Positions 9,542 to 18,943 of a stretch of 64,000 nt of DNA are shown here, in pieces. The stretch's first letter is position 1, and the number at the start of each line of letters is the position of its first letter. The notes beneath the pieces were generated by a model. It ran no database searches and was not told where the DNA came from. It was given only the letters and a program-made list of their open reading frames with translations. The stretch spans positions 219,791-283,790 of the forward strand of contig JBCCWS010000003.1 in the NCBI GenBank assembly GCA_039193195.1. The letters are read 5' to 3'. The position numbers and the translations under genes were made by a program. This DNA is from Pseudomonadota bacterium (GTDB lineage: Bacteria; Pseudomonadota; Gammaproteobacteria; Steroidobacterales; JBCBZW01).

Positions 9542-9551
9542 TCTTGCAAGA
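9542..9551. promoter_or_regulatory. Short palindrome TCTTGCAAGA
   Basis: A perfect 10-bp palindrome 19 bp before the ATG at 9571. Its TTGCAA core resembles sites near 15814 and 15919. It could be a second operator in this promoter region; length alone makes it weak evidence. Confidence 0.3.
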
Positions 9552-9570
9552 CGCCGACGAGCATTCCACC

Positions 9571-11100
9571 ATGCGAAAACCCGCCCTCAGCTTTTGGCAG
9601 ATTTGGAACATCTCCTTCGGCTTCTTTGGCATTCAGATCGGGTTCGCGCTGCAAAACGCCAACGTCAGCAGGATCTTCCAGACCCTTGGCGCCTCGATCG
9701 AAACCTTGCCAATCCTGTGGCTGGCCGGGCCCCTCACGGGCCTACTGGTGCAACCGATCATCGGCCATTTCAGCGACCGCACGTGGACGCGCCTCGGACG
9801 CCGCCGACCCTACTTCCTCGCTGGCGCCATTCTCACCACGCTCGCCCTGCTCATCATGCCGCTCTCGCCGTACTTGTGGGTGGCCGCTGCGACCCTGTGG
9901 ATCCTCGATGCTTCGCTCAACGTGGCCACGGAGCCCTTTCGCGCCTTCGTCGGTGACATGCTGCCGAGCGAGCAGCGCACGCGTGGCTTTGCGATGCAGG
10001 CGTGGTTCATCGGCGTGGGAGCCACGCTGGCCTCGGCGGCACCCTGGCTCCTGACGAATCTCCTCGGCGTGAGCAGTGAAGCCCCGGAGGGGGTGGTTCC
10101 TGCCTCCGTTCGCCTGTCCTTCTTCATTGGTGCAGCGTTTCTATTTGCTTCGATCATGTGGACCGTGGTGAGTACCCGCGAGTACTCCCCCGAGGAATTG
10201 GCCAAGTTCCGCGAGCCGCCAAGTCAGTTTCGATCCGATGAGGATGTGTTCGATAAGCCGCCTCCCTGGACCTGGTTCATCAAGGCGGGCATCGCCTTTG
10301 CCGTGGCGGGCTCAGGGATCACGGCAGCTGTAGCAGCCCTCGAGGCCGATCGGCAGCTGCTGCTGATCGGTATTGCCATCGCCGCCACAGGCGTTGGTTT
10401 TCTGATCAACGCTTGGCTGCGCCGCGAAGGTCGCGACGACAATTTCTTTAGCCACATTCTCAACGATCTCACCACGATGCCACGAGTCATGCGGCAACTC
10501 GCTCTGGTACAGACCTTCACCTGGGGCGCCCTGATCACCATGTGGGTGTACACGACGCCGGCGATCACTGCTCACCACTTTGGCGCTGCCGAGGCCACCG
10601 CGCCGGGCTACAACGAGGGCGCAGACCTGGTGGGGCTGCTATTCGCCACCTACAACGCCGTAGCAGCCCTGTACGCTTTGATGCTACCCGCGCTAGCTAA
10701 CCGTATCGGTCAACGCGCTGCCCACGCGGTGAGCCTGTGCGCAGGCGGCGCGGGACTCATTTCCTACCTCCTGATCAGCGACCCCGCTTGGCTGTTTCTC
10801 TCCATGGTAGGAATCGGCATCGCCTGGTCATCGATCCTCACGATGCCCTACGCCATCCTCTCCGACGCTCTTCCCGCGCGTAAGATGGGAGTGTACATGG
10901 GCATCTTCAACTTCTTTATCGTACTGCCGCAGATCGCCGTGGCGGGCCTGATGGGGCCGATCGTGCGCGATCTCCTCGACGGGCGTGCCGTGCTTGCGAT
11001 CGTGACAGGTGGGGCTTCCCTGCTGATCGCCGCCGTCGCCACCCTGTTCGTGCGCGCAGCACCCTCGACCTCGGCACAAACCAACGTACAGACAGCATGA
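9571..11100 (+). CDS. SLC45/GPH-like MFS transporter, alpha-glucoside uptake
   Basis: An MFS protein of about 509 residues beginning [17 protein letters not shown] and carrying [17 protein letters not shown], the loop signature of sucrose/maltose-type transporters related to SLC45 and GPH carriers. It has about 12 hydrophobic helices. An in-frame TTG at 9544 is possible, but ATG 9571 starts closer to helix 1. Its stop overlaps the start of the LacI-type regulator by 4 bp (ATGA), so the two are co-transcribed. In related bacteria such carriers sit in maltodextrin loci and import maltose or short maltodextrins, which fits the GH13 and GH97 enzymes next door. Confidence 0.88.
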   Translation: MRKPALSFWQIWNISFGFFGIQIGFALQNANVSRIFQTLGASIETLPILWLAGPLTGLLVQPIIGHFSDRTWTRLGRRRPYFLAGAILTTLALLIMPLSPYLWVAAATLWILDASLNVATEPFRAFVGDMLPSEQRTRGFAMQAWFIGVGATLASAAPWLLTNLLGVSSEAPEGVVPASVRLSFFIGAAFLFASIMWTVVSTREYSPEELAKFREPPSQFRSDEDVFDKPPPWTWFIKAGIAFAVAGSGITAAVAALEADRQLLLIGIAIAATGVGFLINAWLRREGRDDNFFSHILNDLTTMPRVMRQLALVQTFTWGALITMWVYTTPAITAHHFGAAEATAPGYNEGADLVGLLFATYNAVAALYALMLPALANRIGQRAAHAVSLCAGGAGLISYLLISDPAWLFLSMVGIGIAWSSILTMPYAILSDALPARKMGVYMGIFNFFIVLPQIAVAGLMGPIVRDLLDGRAVLAIVTGGASLLIAAVATLFVRAAPSTSAQTNVQTA

Positions 11101-12176
11101 GCGGCAAGGCCTCCGACAAGAAATCGACCAGCCCCAACAAGGGCGGCAGCAATCCCTCGACACCTTCCGGCACTGTGACGCGACTGGAAGACCTCGCGCA
11201 GCTCGCCGGAGTCTCCATCGCCACCGTGTCGCGCGCACTAAATGACAGCCCCGCAGTTAACGAGAACACTAAGCGGCGAATTTGGACCCTCGCACGCAAT
11301 CACAACTACCACTTCCGCCCGCACATGCCGGCGGTGCCGAGCGGCGCCGTGGCCACCATCGCCGTGGTCATCCCCCCGCCGCAGGGCCGAGAAGTGGGTT
11401 TGTACGATCCCTTCTACCTAGAGCTTATCGGCGGCATTGGCGAGGCGGCGCGCGAATCGGGCTGCGACCTACTGCTCTCACAAGCCTCGCCACGCAACTA
11501 CGATGAACTCGCCGCCCTGATGGCGAGCAACCGCGCGGATGGCATCATCTTCCTGGGCCAAAGCTCGATGCACGAGCATCTGAATCGCCTCGCCACCCAC
11601 GAACACCGCTTCGTGGTCTGGGGCGCCGAGCTGGCCGGTCAGCGCTACGGCTCCGTCGGTAGCGACAACCTGCGCGGCGGCCGACGCGCAGCCGCGCACC
11701 TGCTGCGCCTCGGCCGCAGGCGCCTGGCCTTCTGCGGCGATGTGGAAGCCCCCGAGATCTCCCAGCGCTACCGGGGCTACCGGCAAGCCCTGGAGGAGGC
11801 AGACCTGCCCCTCGATCCAGCCTTGGTCTCGCCGACTCACTTCGAGATCGAATCGGCGCAAAGCGCCGTCGATCGCATGTTGGCGCGTGAGGTCGACTTC
11901 GACGCGATCGTCGCGGCTAGCGACCAGATCGCCGTGGGCGCGGCGCGGGCCATCCAGCGCGCGGGCCTGCGCGTGCCCGATGACGTCTCCGTGGTGGGCT
12001 ACGACGATCTCTATCTAGCGCGCTTCGCCAGCCCCGCCCTCACCACCGTGCGCCAGGACACGCGCAAGGCCGGGCGCCTGCTCGTGTCCAAGCTGCGCGA
12101 TGCCCCGGACGCCGTCACCGTGCGCTCAGAGCGCCTGCCGACGGACTTGATCGTGCGCGAGAGCTGCGGCGCCTGA
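11097..12176 (+). CDS. LacI-family transcriptional regulator
   Basis: Residues ~20-75 hold the LacI helix-turn-helix and hinge region (LAQLAGVSIATVSRALN, then NENTKRRIWTLARNHNY), preceded by a Lys/Ser-rich tail. The remainder is a periplasmic-binding-protein-like sensor domain with PDDVSVVGYDDL near the C-terminus, where the family contacts its sugar effector. It overlaps the upstream transporter gene by 4 bp and ends 23 bp before the convergent alpha-glucosidase. Probably the local regulator of the glucan locus, acting on the GTTTRCA-type sites. Effector (maltose, glucose or other) is unknown. Confidence 0.92.
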   Translation: MSGKASDKKSTSPNKGGSNPSTPSGTVTRLEDLAQLAGVSIATVSRALNDSPAVNENTKRRIWTLARNHNYHFRPHMPAVPSGAVATIAVVIPPPQGREVGLYDPFYLELIGGIGEAARESGCDLLLSQASPRNYDELAALMASNRADGIIFLGQSSMHEHLNRLATHEHRFVVWGAELAGQRYGSVGSDNLRGGRRAAAHLLRLGRRRLAFCGDVEAPEISQRYRGYRQALEEADLPLDPALVSPTHFEIESAQSAVDRMLAREVDFDAIVAASDQIAVGAARAIQRAGLRVPDDVSVVGYDDLYLARFASPALTTVRQDTRKAGRLLVSKLRDAPDAVTVRSERLPTDLIVRESCGA

Positions 12177-12199
12177 AGACCATGCGCCGCGCTCGCCGC

Positions 12200-13861
12200 T
12201 CAGCCCATGCGCTTGGCGATGAGGCCGCTCACCGGCGGAAGAAACGCCGGTAGCGCATCGTTGAAGGTCATTTCTTCGGCGTCGCCACCCATAGCGCCAT
12301 GGCCCAGCACACACGCCCAACCCTCAGGCGCGACCGGCAACTCGTAGGCCGCGCTCGGGTCAAGGTTGAACAGGCACAGCACCCGTTCGCCCTGGTACTC
12401 ACGGATGAACGCCAGCAGCGAGTCGTCCGCCACCGTGTCGATGAAGTGCGTCTCCCCCCAGCGCAAAGGGGCCGAGTCGCATCGCAGCTGCAGTAGGCGA
12501 CGGGTGAAGTTAAGGGTGCTGTTCGCACCCGGCTGATCCTGCTGATCGATCGCCAAGGCCACGTGGCGCGGATCGACCGGCAACCACGGCGCGCCGTCAG
12601 TGAACCCCGCATTGGGCGCCTCCGCCCGCCAGGGCATGGGCGTGCGCGCGCTGTCCCGACCGAGCGTAGCCGGCCAGTTGGCGATGGCCTCAGGGTCCTG
12701 CAGGTACTCGAAGGGTACATTCGCCGTCGGCAATCCAAGCTCCTCGCCTTGGTACAGGAAGACGTTGCCGCGCATAGAGCACAGCAGAAGGAGCATCAGC
12801 TGCGCGTAGCGACCGGCGTCGACAGCGGGATCCAGGGGACACCAGCGGCTGATCGCCCGAGGCGCATCGTGGTTGGAGAAGGCCCACGACGGCCAGCCCT
12901 CGCCCGGCAAGCCGGGCCACGCCGCCGCCGTCTCGCGCACGAGCACAGGGGAAATCGCATCGGCGTAGAGGAAGTCAAAGCCGTAGGCCGAGTGCAGGCG
13001 CCGACCCTCGGCGGTGAACGCCTTCATCTCGCCCAAGGGCTCAGGTCCGCCTACCTCGGCGACGCTGAAGGCCCCATCGTAGTCTTCGAGCACCCCGCGA
13101 ATGCGCTCCAGAAATTGCACGATGTCCGGGTGCGACTGGTTGCGTAGATGTTGCTGGAAGTCGTGGGGACGGCGGGCGAGCGCCCGACGCGTGGCATCCA
13201 CCGGCGGATTGTCGCGCAGCTCCGGATCGTGCATAGAGAAGTTGAGAGCATCGAGGCGGAAGCCGTCGACACCTCGCCCAAGCCAGAAGCGCGCCACCTC
13301 CAGCACCGCATCCTGCACCTCGGGGTTGTGCAAGTTGAGGTCTGGCTGACTGGAGAGGAAGTTGTGCAGGAAGTACTGACCGCGGCGGCTGTCCCACGTC
13401 CACGCGCTGCCGCCGAACACGGACTGCCAGTTAGTCGGCGGTGTGCCATCCTCCTTCGGATCCGCCCAGACGTACCAATCGGCGCGGAGATTGTCGCGGC
13501 TGCACCGGCTCTGCGTGAACCAGGCGTGCACGTCGGAGGTGTGAGAGTACACCTGGTCGATGATGACCTTCAGTCCGCACCGGTGAGACTTCGCCACGAG
13601 CTCATCGAAGTCGTCCAGGGTTCCGAATACAGGATCTACCCCGCGATAGTCCGCCACGTCGTAACCGAAGTCGCGCATCGGTGAGGTGAAGAATGGTGAT
13701 AGCCAGATGCCATCCACGCCAAGCGAGGCGATGTAATCGAGGCCGTCGATACACCCGCGAAGATCACCGACACCATCGCCGTTGGCGTCGCGAAAGCTGC
13801 GGGGGTACACCTGGTAGATGACGGCGCCACGCCACCACGGCTCGCGCTGCCTCTCAGTCAT
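12200..13861 (-). CDS. GH13 alpha-glucosidase, cytoplasmic
   Basis: A 553-residue enzyme of the oligo-1,6-/alpha-1,4-glucosidase group of GH13. Conserved regions occur in order: DGIWLSPFF, VIIDQVYSHTSD (region I), GVDGFRLDAL with the nucleophile Asp (II), FSVAEVGG with the acid/base Glu (III) and FSNHDAPR (IV). No signal peptide is seen. ATG at 13861 overlaps the stop of the upstream amylase by 4 bp (ATGA), showing a two-gene operon; a longer upstream start would run into the amylase. It should cleave imported maltose and maltodextrins to glucose in the cytoplasm. Confidence 0.92.
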   Translation of the reverse strand: MTERQREPWWRGAVIYQVYPRSFRDANGDGVGDLRGCIDGLDYIASLGVDGIWLSPFFTSPMRDFGYDVADYRGVDPVFGTLDDFDELVAKSHRCGLKVIIDQVYSHTSDVHAWFTQSRCSRDNLRADWYVWADPKEDGTPPTNWQSVFGGSAWTWDSRRGQYFLHNFLSSQPDLNLHNPEVQDAVLEVARFWLGRGVDGFRLDALNFSMHDPELRDNPPVDATRRALARRPHDFQQHLRNQSHPDIVQFLERIRGVLEDYDGAFSVAEVGGPEPLGEMKAFTAEGRRLHSAYGFDFLYADAISPVLVRETAAAWPGLPGEGWPSWAFSNHDAPRAISRWCPLDPAVDAGRYAQLMLLLLCSMRGNVFLYQGEELGLPTANVPFEYLQDPEAIANWPATLGRDSARTPMPWRAEAPNAGFTDGAPWLPVDPRHVALAIDQQDQPGANSTLNFTRRLLQLRCDSAPLRWGETHFIDTVADDSLLAFIREYQGERVLCLFNLDPSAAYELPVAPEGWACVLGHGAMGGDAEEMTFNDALPAFLPPVSGLIAKRMG

Positions 13862-15786
13862 CGGCGGCTGCTCGCGGCGACCGTCGATGCGCAGATCGTG
13901 TAGGCGAATGGCGCGAGCCTCAGGGGGAGGCTCGCCGTCGCCTGCACCGCCTGCGGACACTCACCGTGGACCGCTCGCCATTCGCGAGACTCAGGCGCCA
14001 CGGCCACACTCACCTCACGCGACTCGTTGCGCGTGTTTATCGCCACCAAATACTCCTCGTCGCCGTGGTGCCGGGACAGGGCCACCACACCGCCATCGAG
14101 CTCAGTGAGCCGCAGTACCTGCTGCCCGCGACGCAGGGTCGGGTGGCCATGGTACAGGCGCGCCATATGGGAGAGCGCTCGGTACAGAGGATGCTGTGAA
14201 TCGAAGTTGTCATCGGCCGTCGTGCGTTCGGTGCCGAGCAGTTCGTTGTCGTTGTAGATGTCGACTCGACTCGGAAACATGTCTTCGCGGGCGTCCTGAT
14301 CGTTGCCGTCGCTCACGAAGCCCTGTTCGTCGCCATAGTAGATCACGGGTACGCCCCGAGCGAAGAACAGGAGCGCATTCGCCGCCACCAGGCGACCGAG
14401 GAGCTCGCCCTCGCCGGCCTTGGGCAGCTGCTGGCGCAGAAAGCCGGCGAAGCGCCCCATGTCGTGATTGCCGAGGAAAGTCGGTAACTGCGCCGCCGTC
14501 TCAGCGCCGTTTCTGTACAGGGCATCGGCAGCGAACAAGCGAGAGAGTCGGTGGGTTGGCTGACCGTCCACCAGCACGTCTCGCACCGCGCGCTGAAAGG
14601 CGAAGTCCAGCACCGTGGGAAAGCCGCCGCTTCGAGTAAAGCGCGCCAGCGTGGCCGGATCCGGGTCGTAGACTTCACCAAAGATGTAGAAGTCATCGAT
14701 CCCTAGGGTGGCTGCGTGCGCACGCATAGCGGGGTTGAACGCCCGCCAGAATGCGTCACCCACATGGCGTGCCGTGTCGATGCGAAACCCGTCCAAACGC
14801 AACTCGGTGATCCACTGCTGGTAGATCTCGATGAAGCCGCGAACAACGCGCGGATGCTCGGTCATCAAATCGTCGAGACCCGCGAAGTCACCGTAGCGAG
14901 AGTTCTCGCCCTCGAAGGTGGTCTCGCCGCGGTTGTGGTAGTAGCGCACGTCATTCAGCCATTCAGGCCGCTTCACGCCACGTTGCTGCGGCGGCACGTA
15001 CGGGGTGTAGGCGTAATCGGGGCGATTGAGGCGGGCCCAATGCTCATCGGTCGCCCAGGCGGGGCCGTCCGCCATGAACCCATCGTTGATCGGCGCGCCG
15101 TCGGCCGCCCCGCGCGTGGTGTAAGGGTAATCGGCGAGGGAGCGGTAGGCACAGCGCCCCGTGGCGACCCGGTCGGCGCCGCGGTACTCGGGGTCGTGGC
15201 ATTCACGGTACGCGATGACGTCGGCCGTGTGGTTGGTGATGATATCGGCGTAGACCTTCATCTCCCGAGCGTGGGCGGCGTCGACGAGCTCGCGCAGGGC
15301 CTCACGGGTGCCGAAGTGCGGATCGACATCGGTGAAGTCTGTAATCCAGTAGCCGTGATAGCCAGCGGACTCTTCCCCCGGCGCACCCTGCACAGGCCGG
15401 TTGCGATAGACGGGCGCCAGCCAGATGGCGGTGACGCCCAGGCCGGCGAGGTAGTCGAGGCGGCGCGTAACCCCCGCCAAGTCCCCACCGTGATAGAAGC
15501 CCTTGTGGGCGGGGTCGTAGCCGTGGCGCAGGGCATCGCCGGTTAGCCCCCCTCGGTTGTTCCGCGGGTCTGCGTCATCGAAGCGATCGGGCAGGAGAAA
15601 GTAAATCACCTCATCTTGGGGCAATCGCTCCGCCAGGGGACGCACGCCGTGCGCTCCGAGGTGACCGTCTGCTGCGACGTTCACATTCCAGGACAAGAGC
15701 AGCAAGCCCGAGAAGAGCGGCGCCGAGCCAAGCCAGCGCCTGGGTAATCTCGGCCCTGCAACCCTGTGCCATACGGCCAACTTCAT
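13858..15786 (-). CDS. Exported GH13 alpha-amylase
   Basis: A 642-residue enzyme with an N-terminal export signal (hydrophobic FSGLLLLSWNVNVA). GH13 regions are visible: VTAIWLAPVY, VYADIITNHTAD (I), LDGFRIDTARHV (II, nucleophile Asp), IFGEVYD (III, Glu) and FLGNHDMGRF (IV). The C-terminal ~90 residues form the expected beta domain. It is the first gene of the leftward operon with the cytoplasmic alpha-glucosidase. A GTTTGCA half-site lies 28 bp upstream, and GH97 is transcribed away from the same region. Role: endo-attack on starch or glycogen outside the cytoplasm. Confidence 0.92.
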   Translation of the reverse strand: MKLAVWHRVAGPRLPRRWLGSAPLFSGLLLLSWNVNVAADGHLGAHGVRPLAERLPQDEVIYFLLPDRFDDADPRNNRGGLTGDALRHGYDPAHKGFYHGGDLAGVTRRLDYLAGLGVTAIWLAPVYRNRPVQGAPGEESAGYHGYWITDFTDVDPHFGTREALRELVDAAHAREMKVYADIITNHTADVIAYRECHDPEYRGADRVATGRCAYRSLADYPYTTRGAADGAPINDGFMADGPAWATDEHWARLNRPDYAYTPYVPPQQRGVKRPEWLNDVRYYHNRGETTFEGENSRYGDFAGLDDLMTEHPRVVRGFIEIYQQWITELRLDGFRIDTARHVGDAFWRAFNPAMRAHAATLGIDDFYIFGEVYDPDPATLARFTRSGGFPTVLDFAFQRAVRDVLVDGQPTHRLSRLFAADALYRNGAETAAQLPTFLGNHDMGRFAGFLRQQLPKAGEGELLGRLVAANALLFFARGVPVIYYGDEQGFVSDGNDQDAREDMFPSRVDIYNDNELLGTERTTADDNFDSQHPLYRALSHMARLYHGHPTLRRGQQVLRLTELDGGVVALSRHHGDEEYLVAINTRNESREVSVAVAPESREWRAVHGECPQAVQATASLPLRLAPFAYTICASTVAASSRR

Positions 15787-16103
15787 TCGCCTATGCCTCG
15801 CTATTTTTCATCTGTTTGCAAGATTTTCTCGGCATGCCTGACACGAGCGCAGATCCACCCTCTTCCAGGCAAAAAACCCTTTCATTGTAGAACCATCACC
15901 GCTCCTGATGCGACAGTTCTTGTTGCACTGCAAGGTCTAGAGCGGCGGCTATCTAGGGCATTCAAAGCTCGAAGTTTGCAATCTGTCTGTAAACACTGCA
16001 ATGATTTTCGGGAGCACGATGACTGGGTACGGGAGGTGCTGGTCGCCGCCCTAGGTCTTCGGTCAGCCGCACACCCCAACCCACCTGCTACGGGAGCCCC
16101 CCG
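15787..16103. promoter_or_regulatory. Divergent amylase/GH97 control region
   Basis: This A+T-richer stretch separates two divergent glycosidase genes. It contains a GTTTGCA half-site at 15814-15820, an imperfect dyad CTTGTTGCACTGCAAG at 15919-15934, and GTTTGCA (15974-15980) facing TGTAAAC (15988-15994) across 7 bp. These match the dyad upstream of the transporters in sequence and arrangement, suggesting common LacI-type control. No coding sequence is supported here. Confidence 0.5.
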
Positions 16104-18212
16104 ATGCCGCCTCGCCTCGCTAGTTCGTCCTTGGCACTGCTGTTGGTGTTGACCGCGCTTGCGGCCCATTCACAGCAGGCGGGTTCCGCTCCGCTAGCGC
16201 CGGCGGAGCGCGCTGTCGTGCGCTCGCCGGATGGGCAGATCGTCGTCATGCTGGAGGCGGCGGACGGCAGGCCCGCCTACACGGTGTACTACCGAGGGGC
16301 CGAGCTGCTGGGCCGCTCTCGCCTCGGCTTGCGCTTTGCGCAACGCGCCGGGCTCGACGAGGGTTTTGTCTTAGGCGAGGTCACGCACCGTACGGAGCGC
16401 GGCGAATGGGAGCAGCCGTGGGGCGAGCGGCGCCTCGTGAGCTTCGCCTTCGCCGAGATCACGGCGCGCTTCGTCAGCGAGCGCAACGATGATCGGCACT
16501 TCGCCGTTCGCGTGCGGGCGTACGACGATGGCATCGGCCTGCGCTACCTCGTGGGTCCACAGGCAGTAGGCCCCTCAGCGCGAGTCACCGACGAGTTGAC
16601 CGAATTCCGCGTACCGGGCGATGCGACCGCCTGGTGGATCGAGGCAGGTCTACCGAACCGACAGGAATACCTCTACCGCACGACGCCCGTGAGCGAGGTA
16701 ACGCGAGCCCACACGCCCATCACTATGCGCACCAGCGACGGCGTGCATTTGTCTATCCATGAGGCCGCCCTCGTCGACTACGCGGGTATGTACCTGAAGC
16801 AGGTACGCGACGGCCAGTTCGAGGCAGAACTCTTCCCCTGGCACGACGGCACCAAGGTGCACGTGGAGGGTCCGTTCAAAAGCCCCTGGCGCACGATCCA
16901 GATCGCTCCCGACGCGCCCAGCCTCATTGACTCCGACCTGATCCTGAACCTGAACGAGCCTAATAAGCTCGGTGATGTCGGCGCTTGGGTAAAGCCCGGT
17001 AAGTACATCGGTATCTGGTGGGCGATGCACATCCGCGACCGCACCTGGGGCCGCGACGGCATCCACGGGGCGACCACGCAAGAGGCCATGCGCTACATCG
17101 ACTTCGCCGCCAAACACGGCTTCGACGGAGTGCTTATCGAGGGCTGGAACCTAGGCTGGGATGGGGACTGGTACCACAACGGGGACGTGTTCAGCTTTAC
17201 CGAGCCCTACCCGGACTTCGACATCGAGGCGATCACCCGCTATGGCCACGAGCGCGGTGTAAGGCTTATCGGCCATCACGAGACCTCCGGCAACGTGAGC
17301 AACTATGAGGCACAGCTGGAAGCGGCCTTCGCCCTGTACGCGAAGCTGGGCGTGCGCCAAGTAAAGACCGGCTACGTGGCAGACGCGGGAGACATCAAGC
17401 GTCTCGACATGCAGGGTATCGCCCGCTACGAGTGGCACAACGGTCAATTCATGGCGCGCCACCACCTGCGCGTTTTAGAGAGTGCCGCGCGCCACAGAAT
17501 CTCGATCAACTCTCACGAGCCCATCCGCGATACGGGCCTTCGCCGTACCTACCCGAATTGGTTGGCTCGGGAAGGGGCGCGCGGCCAAGAGTACAACGCA
17601 TGGGGCATCCCACCGAACCCACCTGAACACACGGCGATCCTGCCGTGGACACGCATGCTATCGGGTCCGATGGACTTCACCCCGGGCATTTTTGAGCTGC
17701 GACCCAACGAGCAGCCACCGGTCGATCCATCCATGCCGCGGCCGGACACGCGCAGCCGCATCGAGACGACGCTCGCCAAGCAGCTCGCCCTGTACGTGGT
17801 GCTGTACAGCCCCATTCAGATGGCCGCTGATCTCCCCGAGCACTACGAGGCACGTCCGGATGCGTTTCAATTCATCGAGGACGTGCCAACTGATTGGGAG
17901 CAGAGCATTACGCTTGCAGGCGCCGTGGGCGACTACATCGCGACGGCCCGCCGCCAGCGCGGCGGCGAGGACTGGTTCATCGGCGCGCTCACCGATGAGC
18001 ACGCCCGGTCACTCAGCCTAAGCCTGGACTTCCTGAAGGACGGTGCGCGCTACACGGCGCAAATCTACCGCGACGGCGCCGACGCGCACTGGGAGCACAA
18101 CCCGACATCTCTCGCGGTGGAATCCCGCGAGATCCGTCGGGGAGACGTGCTGCGCTTGCCCCTCGCCGCCGGCGGCGGCGCAGCCGTGCGCCTTCGCTAC
18201 GACGGTCGCTGA
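16104..18212 (+). CDS. Exported GH97 alpha-glucosidase (SusB-like)
   Basis: 702 residues, preceded by GGGAG and starting with a signal peptide ending near LAAHSQQ. GH97 architecture is seen: an N-terminal beta-sandwich (VRSPDGQIVVMLEA, YYRGAELLGRSRLGL), a TIM barrel with HGFDGVLIEGWNLGWDGDW and ISINSHEPIRDTGLRRTYPN, and a C-terminal beta domain. In Bacteroides SusB the family releases glucose from starch oligosaccharides with calcium-assisted inversion, while some members are retaining galactosidases. The amylase neighbourhood favours alpha-glucosidase activity. Likely periplasmic. It forms the rightward arm of the glucan locus. Confidence 0.9.
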   Translation: MPPRLASSSLALLLVLTALAAHSQQAGSAPLAPAERAVVRSPDGQIVVMLEAADGRPAYTVYYRGAELLGRSRLGLRFAQRAGLDEGFVLGEVTHRTERGEWEQPWGERRLVSFAFAEITARFVSERNDDRHFAVRVRAYDDGIGLRYLVGPQAVGPSARVTDELTEFRVPGDATAWWIEAGLPNRQEYLYRTTPVSEVTRAHTPITMRTSDGVHLSIHEAALVDYAGMYLKQVRDGQFEAELFPWHDGTKVHVEGPFKSPWRTIQIAPDAPSLIDSDLILNLNEPNKLGDVGAWVKPGKYIGIWWAMHIRDRTWGRDGIHGATTQEAMRYIDFAAKHGFDGVLIEGWNLGWDGDWYHNGDVFSFTEPYPDFDIEAITRYGHERGVRLIGHHETSGNVSNYEAQLEAAFALYAKLGVRQVKTGYVADAGDIKRLDMQGIARYEWHNGQFMARHHLRVLESAARHRISINSHEPIRDTGLRRTYPNWLAREGARGQEYNAWGIPPNPPEHTAILPWTRMLSGPMDFTPGIFELRPNEQPPVDPSMPRPDTRSRIETTLAKQLALYVVLYSPIQMAADLPEHYEARPDAFQFIEDVPTDWEQSITLAGAVGDYIATARRQRGGEDWFIGALTDEHARSLSLSLDFLKDGARYTAQIYRDGADAHWEHNPTSLAVESREIRRGDVLRLPLAAGGGAAVRLRYDGR

Positions 18213-18388
18213 GCGCAATCGGTCGGGACCGACGGACGCCGTAGCACTTCAGGTTGCCCTGGGCGGCTCGGTGGTGTCTGCGGGGCGGGCCAGCTCACCG
18301 CAGTCCGTTTCGGGCCACCCGCTTGCCCCTTTTCTCCACCGCGATCGCTAAGTACAGTGCGTCGGGTTCACATCGAGGCTGGAGACAG

Positions 18389-18925
18389 ATGTCAGGGTGG
18401 ATGAACGCCGTCGGGCGCCTGGCCCAGCGCTGGCAGAGCTGGGCGCTGGTGATCGCAATTTGCGTGGCCCTGGAAGCAGGCGCCGTCTACTACCAGGAAG
18501 CGCTCATGTACTTCCCGTGCGAGCTGTGCGTTTACACGCGGGTCTGGATCGCCGCCATCGCCCTGCTCGCCCTGCTCGGCCTGCTAGTGCGCAAGCGACG
18601 CTGGCCCACGCGCGCCGTACTGATCGGCGAGATCGCCTTGTGCCTTGGTCTCGCGGGTGTGGTGTGGAAGTTGCTCGCCCTAGACTACGGCTTCGCCGAG
18701 GCCGGCGCCTGCAACCTCTACGCGCAGTTTCCGAGCTGGGCGCCTCTCGATGAGTGGCTACCCGTGCTGTTTCGCGTGCAGGCCACCTGCGCAGAGACGC
18801 CCGAGGTACTCTTCGGCCTGTCGATGGGGGATGGCCTCGCCGCGATCACCATGGCCTTTTTGGCCGCCTTCGGCGCAGGCCTGATCGGTAGCTTCGGCGG
18901 GGGGCGCGCGAACACCGCTACCTAG
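18389..18925 (+). CDS. dsbB: DsbB-like disulfide bond formation protein
   Basis: ATG 18389 follows GGAGACAG; upstream in-frame sequence is not protein-like. The 178-residue product has about four membrane helices. The first periplasmic loop holds FPCELCVYTR, matching the CxxC quinone-linked redox pair of DsbB. The second loop holds two further Cys (GACNLYAQ and ATCAETPE), as in the DsbB pair that exchanges with DsbA. Role: reoxidation of a periplasmic thiol oxidase using membrane quinone. No dsbA is in the window, so the partner must be elsewhere. Confidence 0.8.
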   Translation: MSGWMNAVGRLAQRWQSWALVIAICVALEAGAVYYQEALMYFPCELCVYTRVWIAAIALLALLGLLVRKRRWPTRAVLIGEIALCLGLAGVVWKLLALDYGFAEAGACNLYAQFPSWAPLDEWLPVLFRVQATCAETPEVLFGLSMGDGLAAITMAFLAAFGAGLIGSFGGGRANTAT

Positions 18926-18943
18926 ACGTCGGCGCCTGGCGCC

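Noticed and set aside
14716..15546. A 276-codon rightward frame inside the amylase gene.
   Set aside because: Antisense to a complete GH13 enzyme with all four catalytic regions; no independent support.
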